From Alcaligenes sp. SORT26 (lineage in GTDB: Bacteria; Pseudomonadota; Gammaproteobacteria; Burkholderiales; Burkholderiaceae_B), in the NCBI RefSeq assembly GCF_017377875.1, contig NZ_CP070975.1:1798001-1862000 (forward strand): DNA of 64,000 nt. Direction: 5' to 3'. Positions within the stretch are counted from its first letter, which is position 1, and every line of letters starts with the position of its first letter. Made by a program: the position numbers and the translations under genes. This document shows positions 37,260 to 45,586 of this stretch, in pieces. Under the pieces are notes generated by a model. It was not told the DNA's origin and did not search any database. It saw only the letters and a program-made list of their open reading frames with translations.

Positions 37260-37877
37260 ATGGACACAGTCATACTTCTTCTGATCGCCGCTATTGCCTT
37301 GCATTTTGTGCGAGCACGCTATCAACGCGGGCGCATTATCTTGCTGGGCCGCCACCTGAGCAGCTTCCAGCTAGAGCGCCATATGGAAACGCTGACAGAA
37401 GGCTATACCCGCGCCATTGGAGAACAGGATCCCTCGCGTCAGCTACAGGTTCTGGAGATGTTTGCCCAAACTGAACATGCCGTGGCCACCCAGATTCAAT
37501 CCTTGGCCGATCTGCTGCAAAAAGAACCGGCAGAAAATACCCGCGTGGGCATGCTGCCTTTCTGCGTTCCTTATGCAGAACGAATCATCCCGTCCATGAC
37601 ACGAGACTTTCGTCAGCTTTTGCAGATTCATGCTGCCGGTTTGCGCCATGTTGTAGATAATCCCGAACAACTGGACCCAAAGAACCGGGCCTATCATTTG
37701 TCAGCCGAACTTTATCTGTTCCAACATAGCTGTCACTGGTTTTGCAAGTCCAAAACCGTGGCCGATGCACGCTTGCTAGCACGCCATAAAGTCACTCATC
37801 AAAAAGTGTTGGAGTCCGTGTCTGCCCAGACTCGCAGCGCCTATTTGCGCTGGCAGCAAGGCCAGGACAAGCAGTAA
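37260..37877 (+). CDS. Uncharacterised membrane-anchored protein
   Basis: I do not recognise this 205-residue protein. It starts with one hydrophobic helix (T-V-I-L-L-L-I-A-A-I-A-L-H-F-V) followed by a basic stretch (R-A-R-Y-Q-R-G-R), so it should sit in the inner membrane with the rest in the cytoplasm. The body is helical and rich in His, Gln and Arg, with C101, C157 and C161. It has its own strong terminator and precedes the fimbrial cluster without sharing its promoter. The ATG at 37260 is preferred to the GTG at 37257. Confidence 0.6.
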   Translation: MDTVILLLIAAIALHFVRARYQRGRIILLGRHLSSFQLERHMETLTEGYTRAIGEQDPSRQLQVLEMFAQTEHAVATQIQSLADLLQKEPAENTRVGMLPFCVPYAERIIPSMTRDFRQLLQIHAAGLRHVVDNPEQLDPKNRAYHLSAELYLFQHSCHWFCKSKTVADARLLARHKVTHQKVLESVSAQTRSAYLRWQQGQDKQ

Positions 37878-37907
37878 AAAAAGGAGCCAGCACGGCTCCT
37901 TTTTTTA
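37876..37907 (+). terminator. Strong rho-independent terminator
   Basis: AAAAAAAGGAGCC (37876-37888) pairs perfectly with GGCTCCTTTTTTT (37894-37906), 5-nt loop. It separates the uncharacterised gene from the fimbrial promoter region. Confidence 0.85.
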
Positions 37908-38504
37908 TACATCAATATCATGACTACCCAACCATCAGCACAGCAAAAGCCTCTGAAAAGTCTGGTATGAATTGTTCACGACGTTGCCGTTGGAACAGAA
38001 CAGTTGCTACGCCTGCACTTCCCCCCCAGAACAAACTTGTGCAAGTGGCAAGAGCCAAACCTTAGCCCATATGGTTCGTTGAAAGGGCAAAGTCGGTTTC
38101 TTGATTTGCCTGCTCCTCACATCACACTCCTTATTCATCAACAATTAATTCCTGCCTATATGCAAACCGGCTTGAAATTAATTTTAAGGTCGTGACTTCT
38201 TTATTTATATCAGACCATTCTTATTTTTACTTTTCAACGACTTATATACAATCAAACCTTACATGGGTTAATTGTCAATAATTGCAAACTCGCTTCGAAC
38301 ACTTCTTGACATACGATTAATTATAAAACCAACCCTGCCAATCAATTAATTTCATTTTTAAGAATAGTCCTAAATCTTTTCACCGATTGATTTCCTAAAC
38401 TTCAATTGTGCTCTAAACCAAGCACATACCTGGGAACCTTCGAGCGCCCCAAGGCGTACAACAAGGTTGCTTCGTTTGTCCAACAATCGGAAGTCAAATC
38501 AATC
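37908..38504. promoter_or_regulatory. Long AT-rich promoter region of the fimbrial operon
   Basis: About 600 bp without a gene, strongly AT-rich from 38140 to 38400 compared with flanking coding DNA. Such DNA often binds H-NS-like silencers. It contains the RcsAB-like box at 38359-38372, 133 bp before the pilin ATG. No flanking inverted repeats of a phase-switch kind were seen. Confidence 0.55.
38359..38372. promoter_or_regulatory. RcsAB-like box upstream of the pilin gene
   Basis: TAAGAATAGTCCTA matches the enterobacterial RcsAB box TAAGAATATTCCTA at 13 of 14 positions. The RcsB-like response regulator encoded at 48749 is the natural candidate to bind it. Confidence 0.65.
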
Positions 38505-39068
38505 ATGAAAAAGATCCTTTTAGGCCTCACCATCCTTTCCGCTTTCGCCGCTGCCGGTGCTCAAGCCGAACCTGTTCTTGGTGCTCGTGGCAACATCAGC
38601 TTTGTCGGTAGCATCAACGCTGACAGCTGCACCGTGCGCACCCCTGGTGCATCCAGTTCCGGTGCCAACATGCTGGTAGACATGGGCCCCGTCTCGGCCA
38701 AAACCCTGGGTACCGAAGCCGTACCTGCCACCTCCGAAGGCGGCCTGACCTCCATCGCCAAAAACATCGACATGCAAGTTGAATGTGCAAGCGGCACCAA
38801 AGTTGAACTGAAACTGGCTCCTACCGCCACGTCCGGCAAGGGTATTGCTGTTACTGGCGGCGCCCAGAACGTGCAGATCATGCTGGTCAGCAACGAAAGC
38901 GTTCTGGACTTTACCGGCGGCACCGCCAAGCTGGAAGCTCCTTACGCTGAAGGCGCCATCAATATCCCTCTGACCGCTTACTACACCCGTAAAGCCGGCG
39001 CTGATATTGCTGATGTGGTTGGCGGCCAAGCCAATGCCACCGTTGCTTACGAGCTGTCTTACGAATAA
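38505..39068 (+). CDS. Major fimbrial subunit (chaperone-usher pilin)
   Basis: The 187-residue pilin has a signal peptide (M-K-K-I-L-L-G-L-T...A-Q-A, cut near residue 21), a cysteine pair C42/C94 and the closing pattern A-T-V-A-Y-E-L-S-Y-E of type 1-like pilins. The mature protein is polymerised by donor-strand exchange. It is the first gene of the operon and the nearest to the Rcs-like box. The ATG at 38505 is chosen because the signal peptide begins there; the upstream open frame is not part of it. Confidence 0.9.
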   Translation: MKKILLGLTILSAFAAAGAQAEPVLGARGNISFVGSINADSCTVRTPGASSSGANMLVDMGPVSAKTLGTEAVPATSEGGLTSIAKNIDMQVECASGTKVELKLAPTATSGKGIAVTGGAQNVQIMLVSNESVLDFTGGTAKLEAPYAEGAINIPLTAYYTRKAGADIADVVGGQANATVAYELSYE

Positions 39069-39133
39069 GACTGCCTAAGCTGCTGGCGAGGGGAGCCCTC
39101 CTCGCCAGAGTCACCCCTCAAGGAGAATGAACC

Positions 39134-39886
39134 ATGTCCATCTTAACTTTCAAGAAACTGGCTTTTGGATGTCTAACCCTTGGCGCTGCACTGTTGGGCA
39201 GCCATGCACAGGCATCGATCTCCTTGAGTGGTACCCGCCTGATCCTGCCCGAAAAACAACAAGAAGCATCCATCGTAGTTCGCAACGAAAATTCGCCGGT
39301 ACTGGTTCAGTCCTGGTTGGAAACGAATACCGACCACGACCAAGCGGAACTGCCTTTTGCCATCACCCCCGCACTGGTCAAAGTTGCCCCAAATGCACAG
39401 CAAGTGATGCGCGTCCTGTATGCCGGTGGCGAACAAGGTATGCCCCGCGACCGTGAAACCGTACTGTGGCTGAACGTTCAAGAAATCCCCCAACAAGGCC
39501 CTGGCGACAATCAATTGCAGATTGCTATCCGCCAACGCATCAAATTATTTTTCCGCCCTGACGGCCTGCCCGGTTCGGCAGAGCAGGCTCCTGCTCAATT
39601 GCAGTGGTCTGTAGTGAACAATCAAGGCAAACCCATGCTGGAAATTCACAACCCCAGCGCTTACCACGTGTCCATGTCCACCCTGAGCACCGCCAGAGGT
39701 CAGGCAATGGAAGACCCTGGCATGATTGCCCCTGGCCAGACTCGTCTGCTGCCACTGGGCCGCTCGGGCGCCCAAGACACCTTGCAGTTTCGCGCTATCA
39801 GCGACTATGGCAGTGCCGATCCCTATGAAGTTCGCCTCAACGGGCAGAACAAGGTCCAAGGCCGCGCCTTGACTCCGGATAAGTAA
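39134..39886 (+). CDS. Periplasmic fimbrial chaperone (PapD family)
   Basis: The 250-residue protein has a signal peptide (cut near A-Q-A, residue 26), then two immunoglobulin-like domains. Typical runs are L-S-G-T-R-L-I-L-P-E-K, V-A-P-N-A-Q-Q-V-M-R-V-L and R-Q-R-I-K-L-F-F-R-P. It holds pilin subunits with its own G1 strand until they reach the usher. A perfect AAGGAG ribosome site precedes the ATG. Confidence 0.93.
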   Translation: MSILTFKKLAFGCLTLGAALLGSHAQASISLSGTRLILPEKQQEASIVVRNENSPVLVQSWLETNTDHDQAELPFAITPALVKVAPNAQQVMRVLYAGGEQGMPRDRETVLWLNVQEIPQQGPGDNQLQIAIRQRIKLFFRPDGLPGSAEQAPAQLQWSVVNNQGKPMLEIHNPSAYHVSMSTLSTARGQAMEDPGMIAPGQTRLLPLGRSGAQDTLQFRAISDYGSADPYEVRLNGQNKVQGRALTPDK

Positions 39887-39943
39887 AAAAAAAACGGCGG
39901 CCTCGACCGCCCAGCCTCCCCCGCCTCACGTCTGACCCTTTCG

Positions 39944-39966
39944 GCTACTGGCTCTTGGCCAGTAGC
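39944..39966 (+). other. Hairpin between chaperone and usher genes
   Basis: GCTACTGGC (39944-39952) pairs perfectly with GCCAGTAGC (39958-39966), 5-nt loop. No T-run. It probably protects or attenuates mRNA so that pilin and chaperone exceed usher, as in other fimbrial operons. Confidence 0.5.
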
Positions 39967-40019
39967 AGGAGCCCTTGCACGTCCTCGAATCGTCCAACAC
40001 GCCCCCTGGGTGCAGAGTC

Positions 40020-42695
40020 ATGTCTAAAAAAAACCACCTGTTCTGCCATAGCATTCGTCCCTACAGCCGCCAGCCTCTGGCCACGCTGCGACTGGCTTTG
40101 CTGCCCTGCCTGGTCATCATGGCCTGCACAGTCCAGGCCCAGACAGACTCCTCCATCCAAGTACCTGTCCCTGAAGAAAACAAGGCGAAGCCCGTTCAAG
40201 TTGCCGCCCTGAGCACGACTGACTCCCTGGGCTTTAACATGGCCTTCCTTCAAGGCAATGCCTCCACAGCGGATCTGCGCACCTTGCTCTCGAACAGCAA
40301 CGTGTCCGAAGGCGTGCAGCGTGTGGACCTGTATGTGAACCAACAGCGCACCGGACGGCGAGACATCACCTTCAAGCGCAACCCGCGCACTGATGACAAC
40401 GAACCCTGCTTTAACCAGGAGATGCTGGAACAAGCCGGTGTTGACCTGAGCAAACTGCCTGCCCCCTTGCCAGCCGAGGCGAGCTGCCTGCGCCTGCCAG
40501 AGATTGTGCCCGAAGCCACTGTGACGTATGAAAGCGCCCAGTTGCGCCTGCAACTGAACATTCCACAAATTTACTTGAGCCCCAGCAAGCGCGGCTATGT
40601 AGACCCATCGCTGTGGGATTCGGGGCAGATGGCTGCTTTTGTGAACTACGGATTGAACGTGCGCCGGGATCAAAGCAAGGGCATGTCCGCTACCAATGAC
40701 CTTAGCGCAGACCTGCGCATGGGCGTGAATATCGGACCCTGGCGTCTACGTAACAACTCCTACTACAGCTCGGGTACCAACCGCCCCAGCTCTTTTACCA
40801 GCCAGAACACCTATGCTCAACGCGACATCGTCGCCCTGAAAAGCCAACTGCTGGCCGGGCAAACTTATACCCGTTCGCCACTTTTTGACAGCGTGCGCTT
40901 TATGGGTGTGCAAATGCTCTCGGACGAGGCCATGCGCCCCGATAGCGAGCAAGGCTATGCACCGGTTATCCGCGGCACGGCCGAGAGCAACGCCACCGTG
41001 GAAGTGCGCCAGAACGGCTATGTCATCTACACCACCAACGTGGCACCGGGCCCCTTTGCAATCAGCGATCTGTCTCCATCAGGCTCCAATGGCGATCTGG
41101 AAATCACCATTATCGAAGCTGATGGTTCGCGCCGTATTTTGCGTCAAGCTTTTTCTGCTCCGCCCCTGATGGTACGCGAGGGCCGTCTGAGCTATGACAT
41201 CGCTGCTGGCCAGTTGCGCCTGAACGACAATATGCAAGAACGCCCCCACTTTGTCAGCGGCTCCATGCTGTATGGCGTTAGCGCCAATACGACGCTGGCC
41301 GCCGGGGTACAGGCATCCAAAAACTTCAGCGCCTACTCCCTGGGCGTAGGCATGAATACCCAGTTAGGTGCAGTGTCACTGGATGCAACCCGTTCCACCA
41401 GCCATATCCAGGGTCAGCAATCCCAGGGCACCAGCATGAACCTGCGCTACAACAAGTTCATCGAAACCACCGGCTCGAACGTGTCCGTCAATCTGCGTCA
41501 CGACCTGAGCCGTGGCTATCGCACCCTGTCCGATCATGTCCAGGCAATGGAAGCCCCCGCGCACCTTCGCATGTATGGTTCGCGCGACTCTCGTCAGCGC
41601 ATTGATGCCAACATCAGCCAGCCTGTGGGCGACGGCAACCTCTATCTGAATGCCTCCTACAACAAACATTGGGAGAACACCTCCTCCAATAGCCTATCGG
41701 TGGGCTATAGCAACAATATCGGTAAGGTGAGCTACAACCTGGCCTACACCCGAACCCGGAATTTGCAGTCCTCCTTTAGCTCCTCGCGCTCCCACGACAA
41801 TGCCATCATGCTGACGCTGAGCATGCCCTTGGGCAGTGGCTCCCATGCTCCACAAAGCTTTACCAGCATCAATCACGACAATAATGGCAACTCGGTCCAA
41901 GCCGGTGCCAGTGGATTGCTACCTACCGACCGCGAGATCAGCTACGCCGTCGCAGGTGGACGCACAGTTGCCGGCGAAAGCAATGCATCGGTCAACGTCG
42001 GCACGACCACTTCCTTTGCCCGTATGAATGCTGGCTACTCCTACGGCAACCGTCACAACTCCGGCAACTTCTCGGCCAACGGTTCAATTGTGGCGCACGG
42101 TGGCGGCGTCAACCTGGGTCAGGCTCTGGGCGAGACCATCATGCTGGCCAAAGTAGAACCCGCCGTAGCCGGTGTAGGAATCTCCAGCCATGTCGGTGTC
42201 GAAACCGGGTCAAACGGCTACGCCATCATCCCGAATGCCACGCCGTACCGCAGCAATCACGTCAGTCTGGATACACGCAAGGCTCCAAAAAACGCCGAAT
42301 TCGACAACGCCGTACAACAGATTGTCCCTACACGCGGTGCGGTTGCGCTGGCGACCTTCAAGGCCGAGGTGGGCTACCGCGTACAGTTTGAACTGCGTGA
42401 CGAGCAAGGGCTAGCTCTGCCCTTTGGTGCCATGGTGCGCAATGCCGCCGGTGAACAACTAGGCATGACAGACCCGCGTGGCCGTGTCCTGACCATGGTG
42501 TCCCCCGAGCAGATGCGTGGTCACCTGGACATCAGCCGTGACGGCCAACTGTGCCGCGCTCGCTACGAACTGTCCGAAAATACGGACGAGCTGAACTACC
42601 AACTGGTCCGCCTGAATTGTGTTCAGCGCGATCCTGACCCCATGCTGCCGGGCGATCTGGCCAAGCAAGGCAAGGATCAAGACGGCACGGTATGA
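40020..42695 (+). CDS. Outer-membrane fimbrial usher (FimD/PapC family)
   Basis: The 891-residue usher has a long signal region (about residues 1-40), an N-terminal domain starting F-N-M-A-F-L-Q-G, a barrel and a plug. The C-terminal domains include the conserved region V-P-T-R-G-A-V-A-L-A-T-F-K and L-P-F-G-A-M-V. It secretes and assembles the fimbria. The ATG at 40020 is chosen over an upstream TTG. Its stop overlaps the first kinase start (ATGA), so signalling and assembly genes share a transcript. Confidence 0.93.
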   Translation: MSKKNHLFCHSIRPYSRQPLATLRLALLPCLVIMACTVQAQTDSSIQVPVPEENKAKPVQVAALSTTDSLGFNMAFLQGNASTADLRTLLSNSNVSEGVQRVDLYVNQQRTGRRDITFKRNPRTDDNEPCFNQEMLEQAGVDLSKLPAPLPAEASCLRLPEIVPEATVTYESAQLRLQLNIPQIYLSPSKRGYVDPSLWDSGQMAAFVNYGLNVRRDQSKGMSATNDLSADLRMGVNIGPWRLRNNSYYSSGTNRPSSFTSQNTYAQRDIVALKSQLLAGQTYTRSPLFDSVRFMGVQMLSDEAMRPDSEQGYAPVIRGTAESNATVEVRQNGYVIYTTNVAPGPFAISDLSPSGSNGDLEITIIEADGSRRILRQAFSAPPLMVREGRLSYDIAAGQLRLNDNMQERPHFVSGSMLYGVSANTTLAAGVQASKNFSAYSLGVGMNTQLGAVSLDATRSTSHIQGQQSQGTSMNLRYNKFIETTGSNVSVNLRHDLSRGYRTLSDHVQAMEAPAHLRMYGSRDSRQRIDANISQPVGDGNLYLNASYNKHWENTSSNSLSVGYSNNIGKVSYNLAYTRTRNLQSSFSSSRSHDNAIMLTLSMPLGSGSHAPQSFTSINHDNNGNSVQAGASGLLPTDREISYAVAGGRTVAGESNASVNVGTTTSFARMNAGYSYGNRHNSGNFSANGSIVAHGGGVNLGQALGETIMLAKVEPAVAGVGISSHVGVETGSNGYAIIPNATPYRSNHVSLDTRKAPKNAEFDNAVQQIVPTRGAVALATFKAEVGYRVQFELRDEQGLALPFGAMVRNAAGEQLGMTDPRGRVLTMVSPEQMRGHLDISRDGQLCRARYELSENTDELNYQLVRLNCVQRDPDPMLPGDLAKQGKDQDGTV

Positions 42696-45490
42696 ACGGG
42701 CGCATCCACAAGCTAAATAGCGGCCCCCTGCGTGAGAACCTGCCCGCCATGCAGGTTCCCCGCTTTCCCAGCGTGTTGCTGGGTGCCTTGTCCCTGATTC
42801 TGATTCTGTGCGCCTCGCTGGGTACCGGTGCTTATTTGTATGCTTCGGCCACACATCTGGTTTCCGAATATCGTCGGCAGCTCAATAGCGCAGCAGACCA
42901 CGCACAACTGTTCTTTGACCAGCGTGAAGTGCTGCTGCGTGCCGTGGCCGCCAGCGCGGTTTCCCCAGACTCCCTGAGTCTGGCAGCCAACACCCACAAT
43001 CTGGAAGCAATCGACACGCCAGACAGTGGTCCCCTGGATCACTACACCTTGTTGCTGACACGTCGCCACTGGAACGCCATCCACCGCACGGGCAACCTGC
43101 GTTACAGCAAACTCAGTCCTACCCAAGACTTTCGTCTGGAGCGCGACGGCCAGGATCTGCTGTGGGTGCCTCAAATCGATGCCCTGACCACACGCCTGAA
43201 AACAATCAATCAAGATCCTCATGCCCGTCAAGTTCCCGTGATCTGGCTGCATCAGAATATTGACTCTGTATCGCGTCTGGTGGCCTACACGCCTATCGAT
43301 CGGGAAAATCGCCAGGGTGCCTGGCTAGGCCTGGAATTAAGAGACATAGATCGCGCCCTGACCTTGAGTCCTCCCCCGCCCAGTACCGAATACATTCTGT
43401 TCGATATACGCGGACAGGCTGTCTTGTACAGCAGCGCCCCGCCGGATTCGTCCGAGTTGCGCTGGGTACAACAAGACTATTTCGGCTTTGATGGTAAAGG
43501 CTGGCCGCAACACATCATCCTGAGCAAGTCCATCGGGACAGGCGGCTTGCGGGTGCTCTATGCCTTGCCGACCCGGCAACTGCTGCACGATGGTCGCAGC
43601 GCCCTGATCACTGCCTTGCTGACCCTTACGGTCTTTACCACTGTTGTCCTTGTCGGTGCCAGCCTGATCCGACGCCGTTTGCTGCTGCCAGCCCGCCAGC
43701 AACAGCAAAGCCTGGTCGATAGTGTGTCCTTGAATCGCAAGCTGATTGCCATGGCGCCCGTGGGCCTGACACTGGTCGATGCCCAAGGCGACGTAATCTT
43801 TCAAGAAAACCTGCAAGCCCGCAGTTGGATGCAAGGCGATGATCAATGGCGCACGCGTCTGCCCGGCGAGCAGGATCAAAGTGCCTGCACCGACGTCACC
43901 TTGAGAGATGGCCGCAGCGTGCGCGTGCATGCCATCAGCCTGAGTTACCGGGGCAATCGGGCGGCCTTGTGTTCCATCATTGACATTACGAGCGAGAAAG
44001 CCGAAGAAGCGGCGCTGCGTCACTCCCGCCAACTGGCGGAAAATGCCAATATTGCCAAGACCCAGTTCCTGACCACGATGAGTCACGAGATCCGCACGCC
44101 CTTGTACGGCATTCTGGGCACGCTGGAACTGCTGTCGCTGTCCGAGAAAAACCGACATCCCTCGCCCTATCTGGACACCTTGCGCCGCTCGGCCGAAACC
44201 CTGTTCCGGGTGGTGGGTGAGTCGCTGGACCTGTCCCGCATTGAAGCCGGCCACGTCAACCTGGAGCCACGCGAATTTACGGCACAGGAGCAAGTCGATG
44301 AAGTGATTGCCTCCTTTGCCGCCACAGCACAGAACAAGGGCTTGCTGCTTTACTCTGTCACCCCGGTGCGGGCCCTGGTCCCCACTATTGGTGACCCCTT
44401 GAAAATCCGCCAGATTCTGAGCAATCTGGTCAGCAATGCCATCAAGTTCACCACCTCCGGCCATGTGGTGCTGCGCCTGCATACCGAGCCTCAACCCGGC
44501 AACCGCCTGGCCCTGCGTTTTCAGGTAACGGACTCGGGCCAAGGCATCAGTGCCGACATCCTGCCCAAGCTGTTTTTACCGTATTTCAGCGCAAACAAAG
44601 GCGGGGTCAGCAAGCAAGCTGGCACAGGTCTGGGTTTACCGATTTGCCAGCGTCTGGCCAGCCTGATGGGCGGCTCCCTGTCTGTAGTCAGCGAGCCCGG
44701 ACTGGGGACCAGCATTAGCTTTGAAGTGATTTTGCCAGTGGCCGCCCCGCCAGGTACTCCTCCGGCACCCGAGTCCTTGCTGGCATTCCACCCCGTCTAT
44801 GTTGCCGGAGACATCCCCGAGATCGTCTCCAACGTCAGCAAATGGCTGCGACACTGGGGCGCCTACGCCCTGCCCTACACCGGGCAGGCCACCAAACCCG
44901 GCACGGTCCTGGTGCATAGTTGGCCCGCTTTTGCCACCAGCACGCCAGAATGGACTGGCCGCCAGGTGATGGTTCGACCCAATACCCAAACCACAGCCAT
45001 ACAAGCAGACAATCCGGACTACTTCTACACTGCCTCAACCGCGATGGAGCACATCATGCATGCGGTACAGCAGGCTCAGGCCCTGGACTGTACGCCCCAG
45101 CGAGACGAAGAGCCTTTTAATCCACCCAGACGCACACAGCGAGTCCTGGTGGTAGACGACAACCCGGTGAACCGGCAAATTCTTCAGGAGCAATTGACTG
45201 TGTTGGGCTGCACCACCCATCTGGAGGCCAATGGCGAAGCCGCCCTGGACCTGCCAGACAAAGACCGTTTTGATATTGTCTTTACCGACCTGTTCATGCC
45301 CGGCATGGACGGCTACTCCCTGGCCCGCGCCTTGCGTGCCGAGGGCTATCAGGGGCGCATCATCGGCATTACGGCCAATGCGATTCTGGACAAAGACAAG
45401 GAATGGTCTGCCGCAGGCATGGATGCCCTGCTGATCAAGCCTTTGCCTATGGCCGCCTTGCGCGACAGTCTGCAGCCTCCGACACCCTAA
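42692..45490 (+). CDS. Hybrid sensor histidine kinase 1 (no HPt)
   Basis: The 932-residue protein has a membrane helix at about 28-52, a periplasmic sensor of about 250 residues and a second helix at about 303-327. A PAS-like segment (345-435) follows, then a HisKA domain with H465 (S-H-E-I-R-T-P) and an ATPase domain (N582, G-boxes 614-618 and 644-649). A linker with a weak receiver-like look (690-800) leads to a receiver with D866. It resembles RcsC/PvrS kinases. It lacks its own HPt and may borrow the one in the next kinase. It starts at an ATGA overlap with the usher stop. Confidence 0.92.
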   Translation: MNGRIHKLNSGPLRENLPAMQVPRFPSVLLGALSLILILCASLGTGAYLYASATHLVSEYRRQLNSAADHAQLFFDQREVLLRAVAASAVSPDSLSLAANTHNLEAIDTPDSGPLDHYTLLLTRRHWNAIHRTGNLRYSKLSPTQDFRLERDGQDLLWVPQIDALTTRLKTINQDPHARQVPVIWLHQNIDSVSRLVAYTPIDRENRQGAWLGLELRDIDRALTLSPPPPSTEYILFDIRGQAVLYSSAPPDSSELRWVQQDYFGFDGKGWPQHIILSKSIGTGGLRVLYALPTRQLLHDGRSALITALLTLTVFTTVVLVGASLIRRRLLLPARQQQQSLVDSVSLNRKLIAMAPVGLTLVDAQGDVIFQENLQARSWMQGDDQWRTRLPGEQDQSACTDVTLRDGRSVRVHAISLSYRGNRAALCSIIDITSEKAEEAALRHSRQLAENANIAKTQFLTTMSHEIRTPLYGILGTLELLSLSEKNRHPSPYLDTLRRSAETLFRVVGESLDLSRIEAGHVNLEPREFTAQEQVDEVIASFAATAQNKGLLLYSVTPVRALVPTIGDPLKIRQILSNLVSNAIKFTTSGHVVLRLHTEPQPGNRLALRFQVTDSGQGISADILPKLFLPYFSANKGGVSKQAGTGLGLPICQRLASLMGGSLSVVSEPGLGTSISFEVILPVAAPPGTPPAPESLLAFHPVYVAGDIPEIVSNVSKWLRHWGAYALPYTGQATKPGTVLVHSWPAFATSTPEWTGRQVMVRPNTQTTAIQADNPDYFYTASTAMEHIMHAVQQAQALDCTPQRDEEPFNPPRRTQRVLVVDDNPVNRQILQEQLTVLGCTTHLEANGEAALDLPDKDRFDIVFTDLFMPGMDGYSLARALRAEGYQGRIIGITANAILDKDKEWSAAGMDALLIKPLPMAALRDSLQPPTP

Positions 45491-45586
45491 GCCTGCCCCA
45501 TCATGCACGACTCCTGCGTCGCCATCGCCGCGCGGGACGGTATGATATGGCAGGACTTGCCCTGCACGGCGATCCCACGGAGAACC

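Noticed and set aside
36914-37273. 119-residue minus-strand frame after the mhpT-like gene
   Set aside because: Covers two hairpins and the upstream region of the next gene; composition is not protein-like.
37908-38504. Phase-variable inversion switch before the pilin gene
   Set aside because: No pair of inverted repeats flanking a promoter segment and no recombinase gene nearby.
40020-42695. Frameshift in the usher gene
   Set aside because: The frame is open from signal peptide to the conserved C-terminal domains; length is normal.
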